Shown here piece after piece: positions 28,872 to 37,254 of a DNA stretch of 64,000 nt; the stretch's first letter is position 1, and each line of letters starts with the position of its first letter. Source of the DNA: Spirosoma rhododendri (GTDB lineage: Bacteria > Bacteroidota > Bacteroidia > Cytophagales > Spirosomataceae); assembly GCF_012849055.1 (NCBI RefSeq), contig NZ_CP051678.1, positions 1-64,000 on the forward strand, written 5' to 3'. Both the position numbers and the translations under genes were made by a program. Below the pieces are notes generated by a model that worked only from the letters and a program-made list of their open reading frames with translations, was not told the DNA's origin and did no database searches.

Positions 28872-29066
28872 ATGCATACGCTAACTGAATCGGAACGGTA
28901 TTATAACGACTGGCACTTTACCAGTTACCCAAGCGGTACGGCCTATAATCAACTGACCGCTCAGCAGCAACACTATATGCGGCAAGGGGCCGGCTATTCA
29001 CTTTGGCGAGCGAGTCAGGTAGCCTGGCCCTTTCAGCGGGCTTTCTGGCAGCGAAGAAATACATGA
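28872..29066 (+). CDS. Small hypothetical protein (64 aa)
   Basis: An ATG frame of 64 codons, rich in Tyr, Gln and Trp (YYNDWHFTSYPSGTAYNQL, then QQQHYMRQGAGYSLWRAS). The composition is coherent for a compact soluble protein. No signal, membrane segment or known motif is seen. It is the first of a run of tiny plus-strand genes extending to 31360. Confidence 0.45.
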   Translation: MHTLTESERYYNDWHFTSYPSGTAYNQLTAQQQHYMRQGAGYSLWRASQVAWPFQRAFWQRRNT

Positions 29067-29675
29067 GTTGATCCGCGCCGTACTGATCAGGCAGCGAGAC
29101 TGCCGATTAAACGCTACTTCAGGCGCACACGTCCAGGGTTTGTTACCTTGACTGAACTAATACGACAGCATCTAGCTTATGAATCGTATCTCGTTGACAG
29201 CTGCTTGATTCGACTGGTTGTCATGATCAGTTAAGCTGTCCACCCCAATGAGGCAACGGACTGATGTACGTGCTCCCCACTTCCTGTCAACGTCTGCTGT
29301 TGATTGATCTCCGAAACGCTACAAGCTAGCAATTATTAGTTCCTTCGCCAGCCAGCGATTGCTGCTGTCCGCTACGTAGCCACAACGCTACAGGTGGGAG
29401 TTGATCTCAACGCTCATAAAGGAAGCTAGCAAACAACTCACGAAAGACCGCCACCCTGGCGGACAAGCAGGTAAGCGGCTTGTCCGGTAGCCTGTTTTGG
29501 TGGGGCAAACGACCGCTTTTCTGGAACAAAAGGCTGACATTGTACGGCCGGGATGGCGCTGTCGCAGCGCTCATCTGTAGCCAAACCGGCCAAGAAAAAA
29601 GGTCGTTAACTACCTCACCAGACTACAGAGTAGGCTCTACTTCTGTATTAATCACCTAAGCTAACTGTGACTCTC
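29067..29675. other. Intergenic, no supported gene
   Basis: About 600 bp without a convincing frame. A small inverted repeat (GGACAAGC...GCTTGTCC, near 29458-29486) is present. Confidence 0.4.
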
Positions 29676-29825
29676 ATGGCTAATCAAGACAAGAAAAACA
29701 AGAACGTCAAAAAAGCGCCGACCAAGTCTGTCAAGACGAGCGGTCTGGCTAGCATACCCGCTTACCTACGCCGGGAAGCGGCCTTTACGGCGGCTCACCC
29801 GACTGATAAGAAACCGAACAAGTAA
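29676..29825 (+). CDS. Small lysine-rich protein (49 aa)
   Basis: The frame ATG 29676 to TAA 29823-29825 encodes a strongly basic N-terminus (DKKNKNVKKAPTKS), then SIPAYLRREAAFTAAHP and DKKPNK. The lysine-rich, low-complexity start resembles small nucleic-acid-binding or ribosome-associated proteins, but no family is recognised. It was identified by reading the sequence directly. Confidence 0.45.
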   Translation: MANQDKKNKNVKKAPTKSVKTSGLASIPAYLRREAAFTAAHPTDKKPNK

Positions 29826-29931
29826 GCTAACGGCTTCCATAAACGCCGGTGTCTATCCTAGGGAGTTCGACAACGCTCCTGTCAGCCCGCTCAGATTGCT
29901 CGCTCAGTTCTCCGCTAATCGATATAAGCCC

Positions 29932-30192
29932 ATGCCTAATCCGCTGCTTGGTAGCACCGCCCCCGCCGATAGTACGCTGATCCGCCACCATCTGGACCAT
30001 CACCAGACCCGGTTGGTTGTCTTCGATGATCACGATCCGCATCGATTGCCATCGCTAAAGGCTTATGCCAGCGAGGGGTATCTGCCGACAAAACGATCCA
30101 TTCGGCATAAAGTGATCCACACCTTGCTGGGGGACGAGACCCAGCTGACAGAACATCAGTTGGCTGACCTGCGGCTTTACCAGGGTTTATAA
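29932..30192 (+). CDS. Small hypothetical protein (86 aa)
   Basis: The ATG at 29932 is preferred; the frame is open further upstream without better coding signal. The product is polar and histidine-rich (IRHHLDHHQTRLVVFDDHDPH) with a helical C-terminus (EHQLADLRLYQGL). It has no signal peptide or membrane segment. It is part of the small-ORF cluster. Function unknown. Confidence 0.4.
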   Translation: MPNPLLGSTAPADSTLIRHHLDHHQTRLVVFDDHDPHRLPSLKAYASEGYLPTKRSIRHKVIHTLLGDETQLTEHQLADLRLYQGL

Positions 30193-30286
30193 CCCGCCCT
30201 TTCATTACCAACAGCTGTCGTAACAGCCTCTGGGTCAGCACTCCTATCCTTACCAATTGCCTTTACAACCGAAGTTTTTCGTTCTG

Positions 30287-30505
30287 ATGACTCATACACT
30301 ACTGATTATTACTGGCTACGGCTCGGTGAGTCCCAAGGCCTGGAAACGAGGCTACCTCGACGTAAGTGAGCCCGAAGCGAGACGACGGTTTCTGGCCAAC
30401 TATCCCAGTGCGCGGGACATCAGTTTACAAGCAGTTGTGTTTGCCGACGAACTAACCATCAGCTCGAACAGCTTGATTGCCTCCGCTTCGAGCCTGGTAC
30501 TGTAG
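30287..30505 (+). CDS. Small hypothetical protein (72 aa)
   Basis: The ATG at 30287 starts MTHTLLIITGYGS; a TTG 30 bp upstream is less likely. A short hydrophobic start is followed by polar helices (SEPEARRRFLANYPSARD) and a serine-rich tail. The repeated GY and YLDVSEPEA elements resemble small cytosolic proteins. Not recognised. Confidence 0.4.
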   Translation: MTHTLLIITGYGSVSPKAWKRGYLDVSEPEARRRFLANYPSARDISLQAVVFADELTISSNSLIASASSLVL

Positions 30506-30536
30506 CAGATAATGGACCCGTTTTACTCCTTCTCTT

Positions 30537-30722
30537 ATGAACTACCCCGCTAATCCAATCCCGGCCAAACTACGTCAGCTGTTACCGACGGCACGCATTC
30601 CCGCTCACAAGCAGCCTTATTTGCTACAGGGCAGCCCGGATACCATCTTATATCTGACGCTTAGTCAAGCCAGTAACCGCCGTGATCTGATTGCCCAGTT
30701 CTCGGCTATCGCCCCCTGTTAG
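30537..30722 (+). CDS. Small hypothetical protein (61 aa)
   Basis: An ATG frame of 61 codons with IPAKLRQLLP and LLQGSPDTILYLTLS segments. There is no signal, membrane segment or known motif. It starts 32 bp after the preceding small ORF's stop and may share its transcript. Confidence 0.35.
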   Translation: MNYPANPIPAKLRQLLPTARIPAHKQPYLLQGSPDTILYLTLSQASNRRDLIAQFSAIAPC

Positions 30723-30772
30723 GGGGCCACTAGGCTGCTGTTCAGCATCCAACAATCGTATTTCAACTGACC

Positions 30773-31012
30773 ATGAGTTACGCGACCCGAATGAATTTTA
30801 ATCAACTTTTTACCGTCGACGGTCCGGTAATGACCCCCAACCGGTTGGTTAACATCATGGGTGTTTTCCGGGGTGGTGCTGAGATGAGCATGAGCCATAA
30901 TTCGATCAACGGTGTTGACCTGTTGAGCTGGCAGGGGAAGGATTTGTTGGTAGAAGTACGCCAGTTTGCTGGTCAAGAAGAGCACTATATACTGGGTCTG
31001 GCCGTGCAATAG
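30773..31012 (+). CDS. Small hypothetical protein (79 aa)
   Basis: An ATG frame of 79 codons with a plausible folded alpha/beta composition: VDGPVMTPNRLVNIMGVFRG, then LLSWQGKDLLVEVRQF and HYILGLAVQ at the end, suggesting several strands. Spaced 50 bp from the previous small ORF. Not recognised. Confidence 0.45.
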   Translation: MSYATRMNFNQLFTVDGPVMTPNRLVNIMGVFRGGAEMSMSHNSINGVDLLSWQGKDLLVEVRQFAGQEEHYILGLAVQ

Positions 31013-31021
31013 CCTGATCGC

Positions 31022-31360
31022 ATGTTTGTTTACTCTTGCGCGCTAATGCCAGCGCTGCGGTTAAGTGCCTGCAAACCAATCAATCCCGCCGACTCTGAAG
31101 AGGGCTACAGACAAACCTCACGTCATGACGAAAAAGTTACTTTAGACGGCCCGCCAGTGGCCCACTCATTGATGAAGACGTACACCGAAATACCTGATAC
31201 CAGTGATAACGAGTATTGGCAGATTAAGCCCAACGATGGTCAGATCCGAAGCACAACCTTTATCCCACGCGATAAGGAGCTGCATCAACAACTTAAAGTT
31301 TTAGCCTGGGCTATCATTCAGGCCGCTCAGCCCCGCCGAAAACGTAATGCCAAAGACTAA
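31022..31360 (+). CDS. Hypothetical protein (112 aa)
   Basis: The ATG at 31022 follows the previous stop by 9 bp, so the two are probably co-transcribed. The N-terminus (MFVYSCALMPALRLSACKP) could be a weak lipoprotein or export signal. The remainder is polar with a charged C-terminus (PRRKRNAKD) and a helix LHQQLKVLAWAIIQAA. No family is recognised. A start further in cannot be excluded. Confidence 0.4.
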   Translation: MFVYSCALMPALRLSACKPINPADSEEGYRQTSRHDEKVTLDGPPVAHSLMKTYTEIPDTSDNEYWQIKPNDGQIRSTTFIPRDKELHQQLKVLAWAIIQAAQPRRKRNAKD

Positions 31361-31850
31361 CTGATTGTAATGACCCGGTTCATGCTGGCGAATTGGTCGT
31401 GCACGGGGTGGGCAGGCTCAGTAAGGGACTGAGTTCGCCCAGCTCACAGCGCCGGGATTGATACAGTTCCAGCGCTTATCACAGTGCTTATTTCTGGTAG
31501 CAGGCCAACCTGGTCCTGATCGACCGCGATGATCGCTTTAGTTAGCCCCCGGAAAACCGAGGCAGCCTGTAGTGGCCACACCCTGCCAGGTATGAACGGG
31601 GGTTTGTGTCGACGCAAACCTGCCTGACCTCTAAGCAAGCCCTGCTCAGTGACGGGTGCATGATTGATTGACTCGTTGACGAGCGCGTTGGCACATCCGC
31701 TCCCTTTGTTTTTTGGCTTGGTAAAGACCCCTAAAAACGATCCGACTGCCCGTGACAGGGTACCATCCGTCTTTAGCTCATCGTCGTAACTACCCGCTGG
31801 TATGGGCCAGACCGCCTAGGTAACGCGCTCATTAACTTCTTCCCGCTACC
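31361..31850. other. Intergenic, no supported gene
   Basis: About 490 bp upstream of the MreB gene with no frame I can defend. A short minus-strand frame (31444-31638) has no family resemblance. Confidence 0.4.
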
Positions 31851-32876
31851 ATGCGTTTAGCTAATTTTTTTACCAGCGACATTGCCATTGACCTGGGTAC
31901 GGCCAATACATTGATCATGTACAATGGTCGCATCTTGGTAGATGAACCATCCATCATTGCCCTCGACCAACGAACTGGTAAAGTGCTGGCCATCGGCAAT
32001 CAAGCTATGCAAATGCAGGGCAAGACTAACGAGCATATTAAAACCATTCGCCCCCTGAAAGATGGGGTGATTGCCGACTTCACTGCCGCTGAGTTATTGA
32101 TCCGGGGCTTAGTGAAACTACTCCCCACAGGTAATACCCTGTTCAAAGCCTCCCATCGGATGGTGGTTTGCATTCCGTCGGGCATTACAGAGGTGGAAAA
32201 ACGAGCTGTTAAGGATTCGTGTGAACATGCTGGGGCCAGAGACGTGTATATGGTGTACGAACCCCTGGCGGCCGCTGTGGGCATCGGTATTGACATCGCA
32301 CAGCCTACGGGCACCATGATCATTGACATCGGTGGGGGCACCACCGAAATTGCCGTCATTGCCTTATCGGGCATCGTTTGTGAACAATCCATCCACATTG
32401 CGGGCGATGTTTTTACCCGGGACATCGTCGATTATATGCGTCGGGAACACAATCTGTTGATTGGGGAGCGGTCGGGGGAAGCAATAAAAGTGCACGTCGG
32501 TTCGGCGTTGCCTGAGTTGATTAGTCCCCCGGCGGATTATCAGATCCGGGGTCGGGATCTGATGACGGGCATCCCCAAAGAAATTAAGGTAACGTATGGG
32601 GAAATCGCCTACTGCCTCGATCGATCGATTGCCAAGATTGAGGAAGCCACGTTAAAAGTGCTGGAAATGGCGCCCCCCGAATTATCAGCTGATATTTATA
32701 CTAATGGTATTCACCTGACGGGTGGTGGGGCGCTGTTACATGGGTTAGGAGAGCGCTTATCGGTCAAAACCCACTTGCCGGTCCAAGTGGCCGATGACCC
32801 CCTACGCGCTGTGGTGAGAGGGACGGGGGCGTTCCTGCAGGATTTGGTCCGATATGAGTCAGTCCTGATTCGGTAA
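31851..32876 (+). CDS. mreB: MreB-like actin homologue
   Basis: A 341-residue MreB/Mbl family protein that polymerises under the inner membrane to guide cell-wall synthesis. The actin-fold phosphate-1 motif is AIDLGTANTL (residues 12-21), phosphate-2 is IIDIGGGTTEIAVI (about 157-170), and the adenosine motif is IHLTGGGALLHG (about 285-296). The family length is normal. mreC, mreD, pbp2 and rodA are not next to it. It may therefore be an extra paralogue with a specialised role, flanked by small orphan genes and a sensor kinase. Confidence 0.93.
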   Translation: MRLANFFTSDIAIDLGTANTLIMYNGRILVDEPSIIALDQRTGKVLAIGNQAMQMQGKTNEHIKTIRPLKDGVIADFTAAELLIRGLVKLLPTGNTLFKASHRMVVCIPSGITEVEKRAVKDSCEHAGARDVYMVYEPLAAAVGIGIDIAQPTGTMIIDIGGGTTEIAVIALSGIVCEQSIHIAGDVFTRDIVDYMRREHNLLIGERSGEAIKVHVGSALPELISPPADYQIRGRDLMTGIPKEIKVTYGEIAYCLDRSIAKIEEATLKVLEMAPPELSADIYTNGIHLTGGGALLHGLGERLSVKTHLPVQVADDPLRAVVRGTGAFLQDLVRYESVLIR

Positions 32877-33187
32877 ACTGAAGTTGACGGGGTTACTAAA
32901 CCGGGAAAGTTGGGACTGTTTCCTTCCTGGGTTTGGGCCGTCTGCTGTGCCTTGAGTAGGAATAGATAACCAGATAAAGTAAAGCTTACGCGCTGGGCTA
33001 AGCGTCAACGGGGCCAATTGATTTGGCTAGCGGCTGGCGTTCCGTAAAGGACCGATTAAACGCAATCAGCCGTATGCGATATCTCTTTCGTTTCGTATAG
33101 GAGCGGATTGTGAGACTGAAGCAAATTGGCATTTACCAGTGAGGTCCGAGTTGACTTTTACCCCTCTCCACGAATACGAACCCCTCA
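32877..33187. other. Intergenic, nothing recognised
   Basis: Convergent gap between mreB (plus) and the PAS kinase (minus). No clear terminator hairpin could be identified. Confidence 0.4.
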
Positions 33188-35923
33188 CTAGGCCGGCAAA
33201 TACACGCAGAACGTGGCTCCTTCGCCGGGCGTACTGTTGGCCGTAATACCACCCCCATGATTCTCCACCACCCGCTGACAAATCGCCAGCCCGACGCCCG
33301 TTCCGGCAAACTCATCTCTACCATGCAGGCGCTGAAAGACCTGGAAGATGCGGTCTAGATACTTGGTATCAAAACCCACCCCCTGGTCGCTCACGCTGAT
33401 CTGGTGATAAAAGGGCGTCTCCCGGTTAGGTCTTACTTCGGGCGGCAATTCACCCATTTGGCGGCAAAAGTACTCCACCTTTATCTGCGGAGGCTGCCCC
33501 TGGGGGGTAAACTTGAGGGCATTACTGAGTAAATTCTGAAACAACTGACCCAACTGCGAAGGATCCCCATTGACAATGGGTAACTCAGCCGTCTGAAGCT
33601 GGGCCTGACGCTGCTCAATCTCTAGCGAGAGTGTCTCCACTACGTTCGCCATGACTGCGTTTAACGAGATGGGGCCAAAGATTTGCTGGCGTGTGGCAAT
33701 GCGCGAATAGCTTAACAAGTCTTTGATCTGGCCCGACATGCGGGCCGCTGCGCCCGTAATTCGTTGAAGGTACGTTCTGCCTAGGTCGGTGAGCTGGCCT
33801 TCAGCCTGCTGTTCCAGAAGGGTACTAAAGGATTGAATCTTGCGTAGGGGCTCCTGCAGATCATGGCTGGCCACATAAGCAAACTGTTGCAAATTGTCGT
33901 TGGAACGCTTCAGGTCCTGGTTGGCTAGCAGCAGGTCCTGGGTACGCTCGTGTACCTGGCTTTCCAGAGTCAGTTGGAGGGCCCGGATGGCCGTAATGTC
34001 GCGGCTAAAGCCCTGAAGTAAGGCGGGCTTGCCAGCTGAGTCAAAATACATTTGACCCACTGAGTGTAATAAGTAGACCCGACCCGTAGTAACGTTTTTC
34101 AGCCGGTATTCCACATCAAGCTTGCCGCCTGATTCGACCGAATAGGCTCGGCTAAAGGCTGCGTTAAAAGCGGGGAGATCATCTGGATCAATAGCCGCCA
34201 CTGCAGCGGGTAACGTTAAGGGGTCAGGGCTACCAACCCACTCGTTGACCAGCGGTGAAAACTCAGCCTTTTGCGTGGTAACGTCAATTTTCCAGATGCC
34301 TAGCTGGGCTAAATCGACGGCGTTCTGCACCGATTGCTGGCCCTGCTCAACTTGCTGATGCAGTAAAAACTCCTGGGTTACATCAAGGGCTAAGTCCATG
34401 ATGGCATACACCCTGCCATCGGCATCGTGAATGGGCTGATAGGTAAAGTCAAAGTAGTGGGTTTTCAACTCCCCGTCCATCACTAGATCCGCCCGCATCC
34501 CGTGGCCCGTATAGGCCACCCCGGTCGCGTAAACCTGATCAAGAAGCGCTGGAAATGGCTGGCCGACTAATTCGGGCAGAGCTTCGATCAGCGGTTTGCC
34601 CAGCACGGAAGCACCTTTGCCCCACACGGCAATCATCAGCTCGTTGGCCATCTCGATTCGCAGATCCCGACCCACAAACAGGCCAATGGCTACGGGGGAC
34701 TGTTCGATCAGGGATCGGAAACGGGCTTCACTGGCTTGAAGGGATTCCCGGGCCTGGATCTGCTCACTGATATCCACGGCCAACACAATTACCCCCAGCA
34801 CCTCCCCGGCCTCGTTTCGGTGAGGGGTGTAGGTAATATCCAGCCACCGCTCCCCGGCTAAGGGCGCAGGTCCCTGCATCTCGTAGCGTACCGGATTACC
34901 CCCGTACGCCACGGCCAGATAAGGCGCTACGACCTGGTAAGCCTTCTCCCCCAGAAACTCGCGTACCGTCTGGCCAATCACCTGGGTTCTGTCCACGCCA
35001 AACCAGTCCATAAAGGTTCGATTATAGGATTGGTAACGCTGCTGCTGGTCCAGATAAAAGATCATTGAGGGCACGGTGTCGCTTAACAGGTTCAGCTTGG
35101 CTTCGCTGGCTTCCACCTGCTGGCGGGCCACCACCTGGGAGGTCACCTCGGTGGCGATCATCAGGATGGCTGAGGGGAGATCATCGCTCAGCCAATGGGG
35201 CTGGTAGGTAAAGGTAAAGTATGCCGTCTCCAGGCGCCCCTGACGAATGAGCTGGGCGGGTACTTCCTGAGCGGTGTAGGGCTGTCCGCTGGTCAGAACG
35301 CCCCGCAGCAGCGTATCAAAGCCCAGCCCCCGGACTTCGGGAATGACCTCGAAGAGGGTCCTGCCCACCAGTTGTTCCGGTGAGCGGCCCACGATTTGGC
35401 CGTAGAAGGGGTTGGCCGAGCGAAACGTCAGCTCTTCACCACTTATGGTGGCAATGCCTACCGGGGCCTGTTCAAATTGGGTCAACAACTGCTGCTGGGT
35501 ACGTTCCAGCTGCTGGCGGCCTAGCACTTGCTCGGTGACGTCCTGGGCCATACCGCCAAATCGCGTCAGTTCACCCGATGAGGAGAAATAGCTCCGGCCC
35601 CAAAAGCGGACCCAGCGCAGCTGAGCATCATCCACACCCAGGGTACGGTAGGTCTGATCAAACACCCCATCGGATAGGGGATTGATGGCCCAGGCAACGG
35701 CCTGATCGACCCGCTGTTTATCCTGGGGATGGATGTGCTCAATGGCCTGCTCATAGGGCATGCTGTGGCTTTCTGAGATGCCAAACAAGGCCTGGGCTCG
35801 TCCATCCCAGTTCAGCAGTCCTGTAACGGGGTCATAGTCCCAGACGCCAAGTCCAGCGGCCTGGAGGGCAAATTGAAGGTAAAGATGGTGGACAGGATTG
35901 GGGCTGGATTGCTGCTCAGTCAT
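33188..35923 (-). CDS. Multi-PAS sensor histidine kinase
   Basis: A 911-residue soluble kinase with no signal or membrane segments. About five PAS/PAC domains fill residues 10-650 (LGVWDYDPVTGLLNWDGRAQ; QSPVAIGLFVGRDLRIEMA). A short coiled coil (ERTQDLLLANQDLKRSNDNL) leads to HisKA with the H-box ASHDLQEPLRK at about 680. The HATPase has the N-box LFQNLLSNALKFT and G-boxes DQGVGFD and GTGVGLAICQ. It resembles bacteriophytochrome-type and light/redox PAS kinases of Bacteroidota, though no GAF or phytochrome domain is seen. No receiver domain or regulator is adjacent, so its partner lies elsewhere. Confidence 0.92.
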   Translation of the reverse strand: MTEQQSSPNPVHHLYLQFALQAAGLGVWDYDPVTGLLNWDGRAQALFGISESHSMPYEQAIEHIHPQDKQRVDQAVAWAINPLSDGVFDQTYRTLGVDDAQLRWVRFWGRSYFSSSGELTRFGGMAQDVTEQVLGRQQLERTQQQLLTQFEQAPVGIATISGEELTFRSANPFYGQIVGRSPEQLVGRTLFEVIPEVRGLGFDTLLRGVLTSGQPYTAQEVPAQLIRQGRLETAYFTFTYQPHWLSDDLPSAILMIATEVTSQVVARQQVEASEAKLNLLSDTVPSMIFYLDQQQRYQSYNRTFMDWFGVDRTQVIGQTVREFLGEKAYQVVAPYLAVAYGGNPVRYEMQGPAPLAGERWLDITYTPHRNEAGEVLGVIVLAVDISEQIQARESLQASEARFRSLIEQSPVAIGLFVGRDLRIEMANELMIAVWGKGASVLGKPLIEALPELVGQPFPALLDQVYATGVAYTGHGMRADLVMDGELKTHYFDFTYQPIHDADGRVYAIMDLALDVTQEFLLHQQVEQGQQSVQNAVDLAQLGIWKIDVTTQKAEFSPLVNEWVGSPDPLTLPAAVAAIDPDDLPAFNAAFSRAYSVESGGKLDVEYRLKNVTTGRVYLLHSVGQMYFDSAGKPALLQGFSRDITAIRALQLTLESQVHERTQDLLLANQDLKRSNDNLQQFAYVASHDLQEPLRKIQSFSTLLEQQAEGQLTDLGRTYLQRITGAAARMSGQIKDLLSYSRIATRQQIFGPISLNAVMANVVETLSLEIEQRQAQLQTAELPIVNGDPSQLGQLFQNLLSNALKFTPQGQPPQIKVEYFCRQMGELPPEVRPNRETPFYHQISVSDQGVGFDTKYLDRIFQVFQRLHGRDEFAGTGVGLAICQRVVENHGGGITANSTPGEGATFCVYLPA

Positions 35924-35948
35924 GGCTAGTGCGTCATGAATTGAGGAG

Positions 35949-35956
35949 CAAAAATA
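35949..35956 (-). promoter_or_regulatory. Candidate -7 box (TATTTTTG) of the PAS kinase gene
   Basis: A full TAnnTTTG match on the minus strand, 26 bp upstream of the ATG at 35923. The -33 TTG is not at standard spacing. Confidence 0.4.
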
Positions 35957-36185
35957 GAAAAATTGGTCAAATCTGAATCGATTCCCAAGCCGTTGATTAG
36001 GTTAAGCAGCGTCTTAAACTAAGCTGTTGTCAGCCAGAGCCAGGTGTTTAATAAGTGTCTTGCCAAACGCCCGTTTATACGAGTCAATGAATTCCTAACG
36101 CCCATGATCATAGCTCGCCATGTAGTCGATTCTCAAATTGCCATCTCATTATTCAACGTCTCTTTTTCGGCGATGAATTAAGTTT

Positions 36186-36251
36186 GTGAAACAGAGGTCG
36201 CTCCGTTTGTAGCGTTTCACATTTATTAAACGTCTGTTCAATAAATGTGAA
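36186..36251. repeat. Two neighbouring inverted repeats
   Basis: A 12-bp perfect repeat (36216-36227 with 36240-36251, 12-base loop) overlaps a 7-bp pair (GTGAAAC at 36186-36192, GTTTCAC at 36214-36220). The shared GTTTCAC segment allows two mutually exclusive hairpins upstream of the 36392 gene. Confidence 0.55.
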
Positions 36252-36362
36252 CTGGTTATGTGGGAATGAGTGTAGACTTTTCGAAGGACCGTTATAAACA
36301 GGTTGCAGAACATTGACAGCGTTCCTAGGCTTGGCTGTTCAGCGAGTCGTGTGTCTCGGGGC

Positions 36363-36370
36363 TACCTTTG
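36363..36370 (+). promoter_or_regulatory. Candidate -7 box (TACCTTTG)
   Basis: A full TAnnTTTG match 21 bp before the ATG of the 63-residue gene at 36392. A TTG at 36331 is too far for the usual spacing. Confidence 0.35.
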
Positions 36371-36391
36371 AAGGCTAATTAACTGTTCATC

Positions 36392-36583
36392 ATGGCCGCC
36401 CTGTTGTTCAAAGCCCAACTCATCAATCAGGACCAGGAAGTGAAAGCGGAGTTGGCCCGCATTCTGTTCGGGGTTGACTCTGTAGAGGATAAGGAGAAAG
36501 CGTTTCGCGTCATCTGCCAAACCGTTTATCCAAATCTTCGCATCCGGGAGCCCTTGAGTATTTCGCCAGCCAATCCAGGCTGA
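36392..36583 (+). CDS. Small protein, paralogue of the gene at 591-815
   Basis: A 63-residue protein sharing LLF, ILFG.DS, KE..FR..CQ..YP and a following basic segment with the 591-815 product. The match begins at the first residue, which supports the ATG at 36392. It is acidic and helical at the N-terminus (NQDQEVKAELARIL). It has no membrane segment or known domain. A candidate -7 box sits just upstream. Confidence 0.6.
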   Translation: MAALLFKAQLINQDQEVKAELARILFGVDSVEDKEKAFRVICQTVYPNLRIREPLSISPANPG

Positions 36584-36733
36584 ACTCTACCCGGCTACTC
36601 AGCCAAGCCTGGATTCGTCAATGTAGTCGACATCGCTACAGTGGGTGAGCAGCGTAAGCTTAATTTTAGAGCCGGTCAAAACTTGTAAGTAGGCCCCAAA
36701 AGCCGACATTTGTCAGGCGTCAATACCTTACTT

Positions 36734-37033
36734 ATGGAGGGATTAAATCAGTATCTAATTGACCATATAGTTTGGTTAAGTTGGTTGGATTACGTTGATA
36801 CGGTTATACTGACTGCTTTCGCCGGTTATGGTTTGTACCGTATCGATAGTAAAATCAATCCGCTGGTTCGGCAGATTGAGGAGTTGACCCAAACCAACCG
36901 CCAGCAGCAGGACCTGATCGATTCGCAGACTGACGAGTTGTTCGACTTACGCCAACAGGTGCAGGAACTGGGGTACCAGCACCGGGAGGTGACCGAACTG
37001 TTTAGCGAGCGCAACCGGTACCGCGATAACTGA
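36734..37033 (+). CDS. Membrane-anchored coiled-coil protein
   Basis: 99 residues from the ATG at 36734; the frame also has an earlier TTG. A hydrophobic segment at about 10-38 (IVWLSWLDYVDTVILTAFAG) is followed by a long charged coiled coil (IEELTQTNRQQQDLIDSQTD, then ELFDLRQQVQELGYQHREV). It may tether or space something at the inner membrane. No family is recognised. Confidence 0.5.
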   Translation: MEGLNQYLIDHIVWLSWLDYVDTVILTAFAGYGLYRIDSKINPLVRQIEELTQTNRQQQDLIDSQTDELFDLRQQVQELGYQHREVTELFSERNRYRDN

Positions 37034-37254
37034 TGCCGCGCCGTTCGATGACTACCCGAATCGAAGTAAGCTAGCTATCGACCGTGAGCGGTTCGGCTGT
37101 GGCCAAAAGCTTCTGGTAGTTCGTTTAGAAGACAACCTCCAAGCCTGTATCAACCAAAGCGGATAAATATGAAGGTCACATTATTAACTCTGTCACAAAA
37201 GACCTTCGCTTGATCGATTGTTTAGCCGAGCTAACGGTTTGATCCGATTATTAA

